This document shows positions 48,701 through 58,069 of a stretch of 64,000 bases of DNA, piece after piece. The notes below the pieces were generated by a model, which saw only the letters and a program-made list of their open reading frames with translations, made no database searches and was not told where the DNA came from. Both the position numbers and the translations under genes were made by a program. Position 1 is the first letter of the stretch. Each line of letters starts with the position of its first letter. The DNA is from Nepenthes gracilis (Eukaryota; Streptophyta; Magnoliopsida; Caryophyllales; Nepenthaceae), in NCBI GenBank assembly GCA_033239525.1, contig BSYO01000016.1:7141045-7205044 (forward strand), written 5' to 3'.

Positions 48701-48791
48701 AGCTGCTGAAGGTGGATTTGATCCAGATCAAAGACGCTTTAGGAAAGAGCGGCATCATAGCTCCAGCTGCCGATCCCTCCTCAGCTCTTAA
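28584..48791 (+). CDS. TYW1: TYW1, tRNA-Phe 4-demethylwyosine synthase (8 exons)
   Basis: Coding exons: 28584-29438, 30262-30377, 32511-32686, 34241-34431, 34596-34682, 48068-48225, 48312-48522, 48633-48791. They join without a stop to 1953 bases, 650 residues, the usual length of plant TYW1. The enzyme uses pyruvate, S-adenosylmethionine and a 4Fe-4S cluster to turn N1-methylguanosine-37 of tRNA-Phe into 4-demethylwyosine, the second step of wybutosine synthesis. Order: hydrophobic segment (residues about 8-25, possible membrane anchor), flavodoxin domain with FMN loop SQTGT (about 55-215), acidic linker, CxxxCxxC cluster site (Cys 334, 338, 341), radical-SAM barrel, C-terminal wybutosine domain. 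ATG 28584 is chosen because the family starts there. No exon is broken, so it is probably functional. Intron 5 is about 13.4 kb. Confidence 0.95.
29439..32510 (+). other. TYW1: TYW1 introns 1 and 2 (around exon 2)
   Basis: Intron 1 is 29439-30261 and intron 2 is 30378-32510. No gene or complete element is seen. At 31098-31125 TAA-GGGGCTATTTGGTTTATA resembles one end of a Harbinger MITE, without a matching second end. Confidence 0.7.
30262..30377 (+). CDS. TYW1: TYW1 exon 2
   Basis: [20 protein letters not shown], then [18 protein letters not shown], the stretch before the radical-SAM site that recognises tRNA in the family. Acceptor TTTCAG, donor GTGATT; an Arg codon is split after its second base. 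Confidence 0.93.
32511..32686 (+). CDS. TYW1: TYW1 exon 3: radical-SAM cluster site
   Basis: Encodes [20 protein letters not shown] followed by [16 protein letters not shown]. The three cysteines of CxxxCxxC bind the 4Fe-4S cluster that cleaves S-adenosylmethionine. Acceptor AAACAG, donor GTAAGT; a Gly codon is split after its first base. Confidence 0.95.
33071..33884. mobile_element. Tourist-like MITE with a TTA-microsatellite core (TYW1 intron 3)
   Basis: Terminal inverted repeats of 22 bases (33074-33095, CTACATGTTTGGTTGCAGGA..., and 33860-33881 in reverse) match at 17 of 22 positions and share GTTTGGTTGC. They are bordered by TAA at 33071-33073 and 33882-33884, the target duplication of PIF/Harbinger elements. 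Both arms carry nested GGGAATTG/CAATTCCC palindromes. The core is almost pure TTA. It encodes no protein, so it depends on a transposase elsewhere. Confidence 0.75.
33205..33699. repeat. (TTA/ATT)n microsatellite, about 490 bases
   Basis: Long runs of ATT are broken by short TTTTG, AGGT and ACAT interruptions; some interrupted blocks recur (for example GGTATTATTATTATATTTATT at about 33338 and 33561), showing local duplication. It is the core of the MITE at 33074-33881. Confidence 0.95.
34241..34431 (+). CDS. TYW1: TYW1 exon 4: radical-SAM barrel
   Basis: [20 protein letters not shown] holds the GEP motif that contacts S-adenosylmethionine; [18 protein letters not shown] follows. Acceptor TTGCAG, donor GTACTT, phase 0. 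Confidence 0.95.
34503..34617 (+). repeat. Tandem duplication of the exon 5 splice acceptor
   Basis: ATTGAAAACCTGTTTCACTT...GTTGTATGTGAGCATGGA (34503-34557) is repeated with few changes at 34562-34617. The second copy holds the true acceptor (TATGCAG). The first has TACGGAG, a weakened AG. Using it would shift frame and reach a stop within about 30 codons. Confidence 0.85.
34596..34682 (+). CDS. TYW1: TYW1 exon 5
   Basis: 29 codons, [20 protein letters not shown] then FGDFWERFL. Acceptor ATGCAG; donor GTAAGT, phase 0. A near copy of its acceptor and first 20 or so bases sits 59 bases upstream. Confidence 0.93.
34735..35230 (+). repeat. Diverged tandem duplication, unit about 235-250 bases, in TYW1 intron 5
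   Basis: Two copies (about 34735-34975 and 34980-35230) share AATTGGCA/GCATGGCA...AATTTTAG, ATGTCAAGTTCTT, CTATTCGGT and GAGTGACTTGTCAA in the same order. No coding content. Confidence 0.7.
35461..35935 (-). repeat. 3' LTR of the non-autonomous element
   Basis: Matches 37582-38019 end to end, with small indels, including the AG-rich first half and the AAATAAAAT-rich second half. Its outer neighbour is the target duplication GTTCT. Confidence 0.85.
36765..37581 (-). other. Interior frames of the non-autonomous LTR element
   Basis: After the primer site a - strand frame rich in Pro, Ser and Thr (37551-37309) overlaps a second frame of 216 codons (37415-36765; [20 protein letters not shown] at its start). 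Neither has a retroviral domain. The + strand of 36660-36780 is an acidic codon run (DDGDGG..., [11 protein letters not shown]) that looks like part of a host gene. T-rich runs fill 36299-36560. I infer a non-coding or captured interior. Confidence 0.4.
37582..38019 (-). repeat. 5' LTR of the non-autonomous element
   Basis: Adjoins the initiator Met-tRNA primer site and so is the 5' LTR for - strand transcription. The outer neighbour is the second GTTCT. Confidence 0.85.
38025..38830 (+). pseudogene. Endogenous pararetrovirus: polyprotein end, intergenic part and primer site
   Basis: From 38025 to about 38440 a broken frame rich in Glu, Asn and Tyr ends at a stop near 38441. An intergenic stretch follows, finishing with TGGTATCAAAGCC at 38667-38679, the initiator Met-tRNA primer site that marks the genome origin in Caulimoviridae. 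After about 150 bases this leader is joined straight to reverse-transcriptase coding, so several kilobases of the genome are missing at the join. Confidence 0.55.
38830..39330 (+). pseudogene. Endogenous pararetrovirus reverse transcriptase, + strand piece
   Basis: The frame has [20 protein letters not shown] and [15 protein letters not shown], characteristic of Caulimoviridae RT, then a stop, and later FIDDVL (39190-39204), the polymerase active-site motif. The RT copies viral RNA. At least three breaks occur in 500 bases. It ends near 39330 against an opposite-strand piece of the same virus group. Confidence 0.8.
39330..41270 (-). pseudogene. Endogenous pararetrovirus RT-RNase H and following frame, - strand piece
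   Basis: Read from 41270 leftward: an RT opening ([18 protein letters not shown], near 41040-40975), the palm region near 40870-40800, YIDDVL (40651-40668) and the RNase H end with [15 protein letters not shown] residues near 39880. Beyond that a Pro/Gln/Thr-rich frame runs to 39330, broken into 103, 74 and 76 codon pieces. The order fits a Caulimoviridae polymerase end. Stops and frameshifts are frequent. It is a second, inverted copy of the RT found at 38830-39330. Confidence 0.75.
41271..41935 (+). pseudogene. Endogenous pararetrovirus movement-protein fragment
   Basis: Around 41550-41760 a + strand frame has [17 protein letters not shown] and [11 protein letters not shown], which fit the Caulimoviridae movement protein that opens plasmodesmata. 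It changes frame several times. The stretch from 41271 to 41440 is unassigned. Confidence 0.55.
41936..42620. mobile_element. Possible TIR element between pararetrovirus pieces
   Basis: Both flanks are crowded with GGTACC/GGTATC/CCGGTA-type motifs in opposite orientation (about 41940-42080 and 42450-42620), around an AT-rich centre that includes a GA run (42335-42358). The arms only partly pair and no target duplication was found, so this is tentative. It separates movement-protein coding from the next viral piece, as an insertion would. Confidence 0.3.
42621..43790 (+). pseudogene. Endogenous pararetrovirus polyprotein fragment (probably capsid region or just before it)
   Basis: Broken + strand frames continue the viral composition: a piece with [14 protein letters not shown] near 42690, an acidic stretch near 42990 ([10 protein letters not shown]) and a 118-codon frame (43117-43473). 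The domain is not certain; position after the movement protein suggests the region leading to the capsid. Frame changes and stops are frequent. The right end is placed by loss of coding character near 43790. Confidence 0.5.
43791..46028. other. Unassigned part of TYW1 intron 5
   Basis: Short - strand frames (43877-44226 and 44537-44842; the latter reads [20 protein letters not shown] at its start) look like decayed coding DNA, possibly of a transposon, but I recognise no motif. Nothing else is supported. Confidence 0.3.
46029..46947 (+). repeat. Tandem duplication of a 457-base unit in TYW1 intron 5
   Basis: 46029-46485 and 46491-46947 (offset 462) are nearly identical, from TCATGTCTCCACTTAATGAT to TATGTTAGAACTTA. 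Differences are few (for example ATTCATGG/ATTTGTGG, GTTCCCGAG/GTTCCTGAG), so it is young compared with the rest of the intron. Each copy contains a TATGCATGCATGCATAC run followed by TTGTCTTGCAG. Confidence 0.92.
46948..48067. other. Remaining part of TYW1 intron 5 before exon 6
   Basis: AT-rich intron DNA with a nine-G run at 47811-47819. A 76-codon + strand frame (47822-48052) is unsupported. Confidence 0.6.
48068..48225 (+). CDS. TYW1: TYW1 exon 6
   Basis: [20 protein letters not shown], then [20 protein letters not shown] and [15 protein letters not shown] ending (EIKGVTYCG here). It continues exon 5 in frame over 13.4 kb. Acceptor TTCAGG (AG at 48066-48067), donor GTAAGT. Confidence 0.93.
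48312..48522 (+). CDS. TYW1: TYW1 exon 7: start of the wybutosine domain
   Basis: [20 protein letters not shown] and [11 protein letters not shown], then [13 protein letters not shown]. The donor used must be GTTGGT at 48523 to keep frame with exon 8; the better-looking GTAACT at 48527 would add four bases and end the protein after about 26 unrelated residues. Confidence 0.85.
48633..48791 (+). CDS. TYW1: TYW1 exon 8: C-terminus and stop
   Basis: [20 protein letters not shown], then [16 protein letters not shown] and a short serine-rich tail ending at TAA 48789-48791. The DYMAxTPSWAxYGAxEGGFDP motif is the conserved TYW1 end. Confidence 0.93.
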   Translation: MLSGRPFNSMDYMASTPSWAAYGAAEGGFDPDQRRFRKERHHSSSCRSLLSS

Positions 48792-49059
48792 TAATACTGG
48801 TATATTGATTTTATATGCATGGACTAGCTAGATCGGAATATTTTTGGGTTTTTTGATGGGTAGTCTGTGCAAAATAGTTTGAATAGTATGTACAATAGCC
48901 GGTCTCCCGTTGAAGGGGATGCAGGTTCCCATAATTGGACTTGGTATCCAACGGTTGGACTTGATATTGTTTTCCAAAAATTAAAAAAAAAACAAAAAAT
49001 ATTATAATGGTTTTATTCTTAATTATTTAAACTATTTTCATAAAACTTATATTATTTCT

Positions 49060-49065
49060 AATAAA
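49060..49065 (+). promoter_or_regulatory. TYW1: Possible polyadenylation signal of TYW1
   Basis: AATAAA lies 269 bases after the stop codon and before the Copia LTR. Plant signals are loose, so this is tentative. Confidence 0.35.
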
Positions 49066-49250
49066 ATATAACAAAGCCCGTTTGTTTATGCTTCTCATTT
49101 GTCGGGAAGCCCCCTGAATGAGACGGTGGCACCTCAGTATGTGCGCAGTTTAATATAAATTTAACAATTCAAAGTGTATTGTATTGCTAAAGAAAGAAAT
49201 CAAAGGGAATTCTTTTATGAAAGGAAAAATCGTAAGATCTTGGAGTGAGG

Positions 49251-49534
49251 TGTAAAGTTTTGCGTTGAGCAAAACCTAAAACAGAGAGGAAGAATGATGG
49301 TAGAGGCGAACGCAGAGAGAAGACGGTAAAATGATGAAGAAATGGACGCTGCATTTTATTCATTTTATCATATTAACACATAACCCTCAACCACACACTT
49401 CAATACAAAATACGAAGCTAAAATGAACATGGAAAGAAAATAAGGAAAAAGAAAGAAAATATACAGAGGGAAATACAGGGAAAGAAAAGAAACAAAAATA
49501 TTGACAAATATTGATTATGTTATGCTTCCTAATA
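49251..49534 (-). repeat. 3' LTR of the Copia element
   Basis: Matches 54120-54405 closely, with shared TGTAAAGTTTTGCGTTGAGC opening (+ strand) and AAATATTGATTATGTTAT near the other end. Differences are a few substitutions and small indels, so the insertion is much younger than the Ty3 element at 8160. Confidence 0.9.
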
Positions 49535-49537
49535 CCC

Positions 49538-52500
49538 CTTGGTAAGGTGGAGCATATATGTTGACTATACCTAACTTGGATAAGTGAAGCTGCAGACGAA
49601 GGGAGGGTAGAATTTTGGTAAACATGTCTGCAAGTTGATTATGAGTGGTCACATGGTGGGTGCGAATGTTTCCGTCTTGAATCTTGTTGCGAATCAGATG
49701 ACAGTCTAGCTCAATATGCTTGGTACGTTCATGAAAAACAGGATTGGCTAAGATGTGGAGAACAGCTTGATTATCGCAATGGAGATCAGCAGCATGAGAG
49801 TGTGAAACCTGCAAATCAAGTAAAATGTAACGTAGCCAAGATAATTCGCAGCAGGTAGTAGCCATTGATCGATATTCTGCTTTTGCTAAAGAGTGGGAAA
49901 CAACGGACTGTTTCTTGCACTTTCAAGAGATAAGTGAATCTCCAATGAAAATACAGTAGTCGGTAATGGATCTTCTAGTGTCAGGACATGAAGCCTAATC
50001 TGCATCACAAAAAGCTCGAAGCTAGATGTTAGAAGTAGAAGAAAATAATATTCATTGTCCTGGGTTTAATTTGAGATATCGCAGAATGTGATAGGCAGTA
50101 TTCATATGGCTAAAAGTTGGTGGAGTCATGAATTGACTCAAAATATGTACTGCATAACAAATATTGGGTCGTGTCACGGTTAGATAAAGAAGCCTTCCAA
50201 TTAGTCTTCCGTAAATACTCGGATATTGTAGAATGGTTCCGATTTCCTTACTCAACTTCACATTTTGGTCCATCGGGAGTTTAAGAGGCTTAGAGCCAAG
50301 GGTATCGGAATCAGCGAGAATGTCGAGGGCATATTTTCTTTGGCAAATATATATGCTCTTGGAGGATCGCGCGACCTCTATGCCAAGGAAATATCGTAAG
50401 ACGTCAAGATCTTTAATTTTGAAAGTACTATCAAGAAATGATTTGATAGAGGCAATGGAATCCTAACAACTATTGACTACAATAATGTCATCAACATATA
50501 CAAGTAATACTATAAAGGATTTGTCATCTTCTTTTGTAAATAAGCTATAATCATCCTTAGATTGTGTGAAGCCAAAAGTAATGTGGGATATAGATAGTTT
50601 AGAATACCATTATCTAGAGGCCTGTTTAAGGTCATAAATGCTTTTTAATAGTTTACAGATTTGATTGGGTTTTTCCTTAGTGTAGCCTGGAGGTTTCTGT
50701 ATATAAATTTTTTCCTCCAAAATGCCATGTAAAAAGGAATTGTTGACATCAAAATGATGTAAATGCCACCCTTTGATGGCGGCCATGGCTAAGAGCCATC
50801 ACACGGTAGTGAGTTTGACAACAGGGGAGAATGTTTCATGATAATCTATGCCTTCTTGTTGTGTATATCATTTAGCTACTAATCTACACTTGTACCTCTT
50901 AATGCTCCCATCGCTATTAAATTTTAATTTAAGGACATATCAGCATCCAATAGTTTTCTTTCCAGGGGGTAGATTTGTAATAATTCACGTCTTATTTTGT
51001 TCTAACGCATTTAATTCACTCTCGATGGCTTCGCGCCATTTTTCATCACGAATAGCCTGAGCATATGTTTATGATTTACTCTGAGATGTTATGGCAGATG
51101 AAAAATGACTAAATGTGGGGGATAGTTTTTGATGTGAGATACAATTTATAAGAGGATATGGTTAACCATGAGAAGTCTGGACTTCTGATTGAGTGAATGA
51201 AGTCTGAGACACTTGATGGCAATGACATTCCTTCAAATATTCGGGTGCCTTTTTAACTCTAGTAGTTTTACAAACAGGCATCTAACTAGCTGTGGGAGAT
51301 GGTGTATCAGTAAATATATTATGTTCTGAATGATCGTCTATTAATTGGTTCGGATGTTTATTAGACTGATCTTGAACTGGGATAGTAGGTATGTTGGCAC
51401 TATCTTCAACTATTGGTTCAGCCACAGGATAGGGGTCATGCAAATTTGATGGCTCTGGTTGAGTTTGGAACAGTTGTTCATTGTTAAGCACAATATTGGG
51501 CTGTTTTGATGGGTATGTATCAGATAGGGTATTTGAGTTGTGATCAATGTTGTCATTTCAGAAAGGAAATATATTTTCATGAAAAATGACATCTCGTGAG
51601 TAAAATGTACTATAATTATTCAGGTCAATTAGTTTGTATTCTTTAACTCTAAAGGGATAGTCTAGAAAAATACATTTTCTACTTTTAGAATCAAACTTGG
51701 TACGCCCATGAGAGATAGTGGAAGCAAAACACAGGCAACTAAATATTCTCAAATTTTCATAATTGGGTTTGACTCCAAAGAGAGTCTCGTATGGGTCCTA
51801 TTGTCTAATAACGGGCTTAGTGTTCTATTGATGATGTGTGCAGTTATAAGAATACAACACTCTAAAATCTTAAGGGAAGTCCGGACTGAAATCTAATCGC
51901 CCCGGCAACGTTCAACAAATGTTGATGTTTACGTTCAACTATGCCATTTTGTTATGAAGTTTCAACACAACTCCTCTGGTGAATTATGCCTCTTCTACTG
52001 CAAAGGTCTCCCATGTTAAATTTGGACCCATTATCACTTCTTAGGACTCTAATTTTAACATTAAATTGGGTTTTAATAAGTTCGTAGAAATTCTCTAAGC
52101 ACTGTTTGGTGTCTGATTTTTATTTTAGATGATAGACCCATGTGCTTCTAGAAAGGTCATAAATGATAGTGAGAAAATACTTGTAACCCTCATAAGATAC
52201 CGCAGTGAAAGGCCCCCATATATCACAGTGAGTCATTCAAACAAGATGCGTGACTTATGGATACTAGAAGGGAATGGGAGACGATGTTGTTTTGCCATGT
52301 GACAAACAGAACAAGGATTATTATTAATAGAACTTACTACTCCTTTTATAAGAGGGTTATCAATTAGTTTAAGTCTAGAATGAGAAATATGCCCTAAATG
52401 ACAATGCCAAATATCAATTGGAGACAAGATAGAATAAACGGAAGGTTTCATGTTTGGATGATAACTCTTGAGAAGAAAAGCAGTCAGAGTATTTGAAGGT

Positions 52501-54120
52501 ATTTCAGCATGCTTCAGATGATATAACTCATTTTTTTTTACTCATCCCAATCGTTGTTCAAGAGGTAAGGTCCTAAATCAAACAAATATTAGAAAAGAAA
52601 AACATACAGTAATGGAGGGTATCAGTTAGCTGCTTTACAGAAATTAGATTAAAAGAGAATGAAGGAACACAAAGAACATGTTGCAATATCATTTTATTCG
52701 TAAGTTTAATATTTTCGATATGAGAAACAGATGCTTTGCTTTCATCCGGAAGATTAACAGAATATGAAATTTAGACTTTATGAACATATAAAGAGGGATC
52801 ATATATCATATGATCTGTGGCCCCAGTGTCCAGAATCTATATGTGTTTTTGGCTATTAGAACGCTGATGAGAAGGTGATACACAGGAGACTGTACCTGTC
52901 ATATTGGCAGTCTTTGGCTGCTCGATGAGTGAGTCAAGTATGGATTGGTTTGGCTTGGCCGTGTCCCTTGATTGAATTAAATCCATAAGTTGGTCGAATT
53001 GGGCTTTAGTCAGTGCTCTCCTGTCATCTGCATCTCCTTCTTGACTGATATGATTTTTGAAGCTCGAGAGATTGGCAGAAGGCATCATGTTGCCAGATTT
53101 GCCATACAATTTGTGGTTAGGAGGAAAACCATGCAATTGATAACATTTATCCACAATGTGTCCAGTTTTATTGCAATGAGAACACACGAGAGCCTTAGTG
53201 TTTCTAATTTTGAAACACTGCTGCACCGAGTGTCCTATGATCCGGCAGTTAACACAAAATGGCCGGTCCTTCTTGATAGGATGAGTGCTTTTCGCAACAT
53301 TTTTAGGACAATTAAAATTTTGTTTGTCTGTTAAGGTCATTGTGTTCAAAGGTTGCATAATAGACAACATCTGCTGTTGTCGTTCTTGCTGTTAAATAAC
53401 AGAGGAAATTCTTTTAATAGAGGGGAGAGGATCCATCAACATAATCTAGTCACTGGTATTAGTATAAGAGTCATTTAATCCCATAAAAAATTGGATTACA
53501 CAATCGCGTTGATACCGATCAGCAAGGATCTTCATCTTACCGCAATCACAGTTCGGGAGGGGGTCATAAACTAAGAGTTCATCCCATAAAGTTTTGAGTT
53601 TACCGTAATATATGTTTATTGGGTCTTGTTCTTGCAGAAGCCGGGCCAGCGATTTCTTCAATTGAAAGATACGGGGCCCATTTTGTTGAGTGAATAAGTC
53701 GCGTAACTCATTCCAAATCTCAGAGGCATCATTGACGAAGACAACACTAGATTTGATAGAAGGGCTAACTGAGTTTTAGATCCAAGAGACCACCATATCA
53801 TTGCATCGGCCCCAAGCTTTGAAAAGAGGATCAGTTGAGTCGATTGGTTTCGGAATAGTGCCCTCAATGAACTGAAGTTTGTTCTTGGCTCTCAAGGCTC
53901 AACGCATGGCTCTGGACCAGGTTAAATAGTTATTGACGGTGAGTAAATCGATGACCAGAATGGTGGCCGAATTGTCACTAATTTCCAGCCGAAAAGGATT
54001 TGTGAGATCATTGAGGGTTTGAAAACGCATGTGTTCTTGTGAAGGAGTGACAGATGGATTGGCTGCGTTCGATGTAGTTTCAGAAGTGGTTTGGTGAGAC
54101 ACTATCGTCTCTGATACCAT
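49538..54120 (-). pseudogene. Copia gag-pol polyprotein, broken
   Basis: The frame opens MVSETIVSHQTTSETTSNAA at 54120; the ATG spans the last LTR base and the first two primer-site bases. Gag (UBN2/Retrotran_gag type: NYLTWSRAMR, IWNELRDLFTQ) ends with two knuckles, CVNCRIIGHSVQQC and CSHCNKTGHIVDKC (about 53290-53150). Protease ILDTGATDH is at 52835-52811, GAG-pre-integrase WHCHLGHISHSRL and CSVCHMAKQHRLPF at about 52420-52270, RT active site YVDD at about 50500, and RNase H with LHCDNQAVLHIL and FHERTKHIELDCHLIRNKI at 49800-49680. Stops first appear after the gag WSRAMR motif, and frames change repeatedly in integrase and RT. Confidence 0.88.
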
Positions 54121-54405
54121 GTAAAGTTTTGCGTTGAGCAAAACCTAAAACAAAGAGGAAGAACGATAGCAGAGGCGAACGCAGAGAGAAGGCGGCGAAA
54201 TGATGAAGAAACGGACGCCAGATATTTTATTCATTTCATCATATTAACACACAACCCTCAACCACGCACTTAAATACAAAATATGAAGCTAAAATGTACA
54301 TAGAAAGAAAATAAAGAAAAAGAAAGAAAATATACAGAGGGAAATATAGGGAAAGAAAAGAAATAAAAATATTATCAAATATTGATTATGTTATATTTTG
54401 TAATA
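54120..54405 (-). repeat. 5' LTR of the Copia element
   Basis: Adjoins the primer site TGGTATCAGAGACGA (54105-54119, - strand). The outer end is fixed by the TGAGG target duplication. Confidence 0.9.
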
Positions 54406-54410
54406 TGAGG

Positions 54411-57400
54411 AGTTGTCCTTCGAACTTGGGAGTCACCCTACTTCCATATGTATGTGTCCTATTAAAAATATGACTTACGTCACCGTAATTATTGCTAGTG
54501 ATATTGTCAAAAAATTTATCACAGCATAGTATTTAAAATTGTTAGACACCCCTATAAATTAAAATTAACTTAGACAACCATAAAGGTAGAAAAGAGAGAA
54601 ATATATTTTATTTTCATTTCTCTATTTTTAGTTGTGTATTTCTGTAATTTGATATGTAGTATTAGTCCGTGATAATATTTTGAATCTATTACTAGGATAT
54701 CAAATAACTTAATTTTTTTGATAGATTTGTCACAATCCTGACCAGAGCTAATACATTTTTAGATTCGGATTACTGGATGAATTAGGGGGCTGTTCTAGCT
54801 TGTCCGGTGGGTTGAACTGAAATGGGTCTGATTTTTATTATTTCGATCATGAATTCTACACACTATAACTAATAAATAAGATGTCAGAAGATTGACGGGA
54901 ATTGTTTTCCAATTTATCCACTGACGCTCAAGTTAAAAATTTTTATATGTTAGAAAGAAAGATGGATGACTCTAAAAATAATGCATAGATATATATATAT
55001 ATATAAGAGGGATTGAGTGTCACTTGCCACCCATGTTCTTACTTTTTTAATTAAATATTATTATCATGTTAATATGTTATAAATTCTTTTAACATACGCA
55101 GGATCCTTAATAATACTACAATATCAATAGTGTCAATATCGTATTATCGAATACGTTGTTGAGTCTTGATCAAAAAAGATGCCTGCTAAAATCTCATATT
55201 TATGTCATAAAAACTTGTGGAAGCATACAAGATAAACTTAAAATCTCACGAAAATTCTAACATTTACTATAACATATTATATTCTTGAAATACTTATAAA
55301 ATTACAAGTTTGTACATTACCATTTAAATCGAACTAATTACATCAACACTAAGTACAGTATAACAAATATCTAAATTTCTACTCTCGTTAATCAGATATG
55401 AACTTCTGTGTAGCATCTGGAGGGTAAACAAAATTAGTAAAAGAGTGAGCCAAATGTTCAATAAGATAATAAATTCAAGGATATGTATGCTTTTACATAA
55501 AATACATCATAAGGAGGAATAAGAGTCATGAATGTATGTGAAATATATATATATTTTAAGAAATATTTTAATGATGCATTAACTTTCTTTTTCCTTGTAC
55601 ATTTTTCTTTATACTTGCCAGCACATTTAACATTTTTATAACTTGAAAAATCAGGGCTAGTAGGTCTTACTAGTTAATGGAGCGGACGATTAATGAAAGG
55701 ATTGTATCCAGTCTACACAATCTAAGGTCGTAACCACCTTATTACACCTCGAAGTTTTAGGAATAATTTTTTTATTTTTACTGTAATATTTTAAGGTATA
55801 TGAGGAAATAATACCATCTGAAATAAATCATTGGTTTGATTTTCTTAATTCTTAAAATTCTTAGTGGAAGTTTCTTATACTTATCCTTAATTCTTCTTCT
55901 TAATTTTCTCATTTCAAAGAAATAATTATTTTCATGGTATCATATAAGCTTCCACTCATACATAAACTTGACATATATATATATAATAAAACCATAATAA
56001 TGTATATTATAAAAGCAAAGTTTTATGAATTTTTACATGTTTAGGACAAATTTTTGAGCAATATATTATTCAATTTTTGGTTATCAAATTAATGATTAAC
56101 TGGTTTATCAATATATTAGCTGATTCACCAAACCGGTTTGATAATTAAACCACCGGTATATCAACCGGTTTGCTCATTAAACGGTTCAGCAGCTGCTTAA
56201 CATTCTGCCAATTTTTAGAAGTTGGTTCATTATATTAACCAGTTTACCATTATGTGTCAATTAAATGGCCGGTTCATCATTTTATAAAGCACGTATAAAT
56301 CAGATTATTTCCTTAAATCATATTCTGAATTCTCAGCCAGATCACCGAAAACCGATTTACTATCATTTTCAACAGTCGGTTCTCATAATGGTCAACTAGT
56401 TCAAATGATATTTAGTAGGTTTACTATCTTAATATACCATATATGACCGGTTCATTAATATATTTCTAGCCGGCTCACATAGATTTAATAGAATTGCCAA
56501 ACTGGTGCAGCGGTCGGTTTATGTACATCATCCGGTTTTGGCATCGGTTCAGTGGCCGGTACACTATATAAAATTATTCCCACAGTATTTTCAAAATCAA
56601 CACATTATTTTGGACTTGTTCATGTACAACTTTAAATTTTATACTTAGTTCAAAGTTATGCATTGATTTCTGATGCCAAATTAGCATATGCTTGGTTCAG
56701 TTATACATAATTTTCTTGAGGTTGAACTGATTAGTTTTTCGAAAGAGATTTCAGCACCAACTTCATAACATATTAGCCGGTTTACTAAAGTTTCAAAATT
56801 AATTTTTACAGGGCTTAAACCAGTCAAAATTTTTGGAGAAAATATCAGCATTAGTAGCTGATTATTTTCAACCGGCTCAGGCTGCAGACCGATTATATCT
56901 TCATTGAACCGGTCAGTTTTATGAGGAATAATTCTACTACAAAAATATGATAATATAGCCAACTTCATAAAGTATCTACACTAAAAATTTTATGGGATGA
57001 ATCGATCAAATATAGCATGTAAAAATCAATACAACAGCATGGTGTAGAAATCGACTTTCATGGAACATGAATCTAATTTTTTGCCATTCTAGCATGATGG
57101 CAGTATGGATTTAAAATATTAGAACAACAATACTTGAAGATAATAGTAAGAATTCAACAATAATCAAAGGAGATAGCAGTGTTCTTGCTTGAATTAATTT
57201 GAAACTCAATTTGAACTCCTTAACTCACTCAACCGGTTCACTCTCTTGGTTCTATTTTCTGCCTATGTTTTGTTTGGTTTTCCCTCCTGTTTTCTCTCCG
57301 GTTCTTTCCTTTTTCTTTTTATGTTTACTTAATTTATTTAATTACTAATTTATTGAGTCAATCCCAAATTAATTTGCTGCTGCCACCTCTCGGTTTTCTG

Positions 57401-58069
57401 TCCAAATTAGCTCCCCTCCTCCTTACTGAATCAGCTCAATTTCAGCTAATTTGTTAGTCTCCTAAATAGCCATTTATTAATACATTATTAGAGCTTAAAC
57501 TTAGTTCATGTTTGATCCTCTATATGCCATGTGTCTACCCTTCTTATGGTGCCATGTAGCACTCTAATTTTCCCATTAATATATGGTTAACGAGTATCAG
57601 TGGAGTTAGTGGAGGTTATGCCGTGTTCCCCCTCTCAATTTCTCATTTCTGAAATTTCCTACTTCTGAATTTTAACTGAGTATTGAGCCGTTTGTCTCGT
57701 TCCATTAATTTAATGTTAGTGGGGTTAGTGGGTGTTAGTGTTTGCTGAATTTTTGACTAAGTGTTGGCCGAGTGTGTATGGATTCTCATTACTAAAATTT
57801 TGGCTAAGTGTTGTAACTAAGTGTTGATTGAGTCGAGTCCCTTATCTCCTTACTTTTCTCAAATTTTCTAAGTATATAAAACCCTATTATTGCTACCGGG
57901 TCCCCCTAGCTGATATAATTTAGCTACTAATTATATTATGTTGCTGTCCGGATGATACGGCGGCTACCGGGCTGCTCTTGTGCCAGCTGTACTATTAATT
58001 TTACCAACCAAAACTATATCGGTTATAAATCGGGTCCATCAATTAAATTTTTATACGATTGCGACATCC
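54411..58069. other. AT-rich DNA with a CCGGTT motif cluster; may include the LTR of the next element
   Basis: No gene. Between about 56100 and 56930, and again near 57230, AACCGGTTT, CCGGTTCA, AGCCGGCTCA and similar words occur every 20-60 bases on both strands. The right end, TGTCGCAATC on the - strand at 58069, follows a purine tract and looks like the start of a 3' LTR, whose other end I could not place. A TA microsatellite lies at 54989-55005. Confidence 0.45.

Larger units (their letters stand above)
49246..54410 (-). mobile_element. Copia LTR retrotransposon, complete in structure, inactive
   Basis: LTRs at 49251-49534 and 54120-54405 enclose gag, protease, integrase, RT and RNase H on the - strand in Copia order. 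The target duplication TGAGG is exact (49246-49250 and 54406-54410). Read on the - strand the LTR runs TATTAC/TATTAG...CTTTACA, so it starts TA, not TG. The coding part carries many stops. It stands 455 bases downstream of the TYW1 stop codon, in opposite orientation. Confidence 0.92.
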
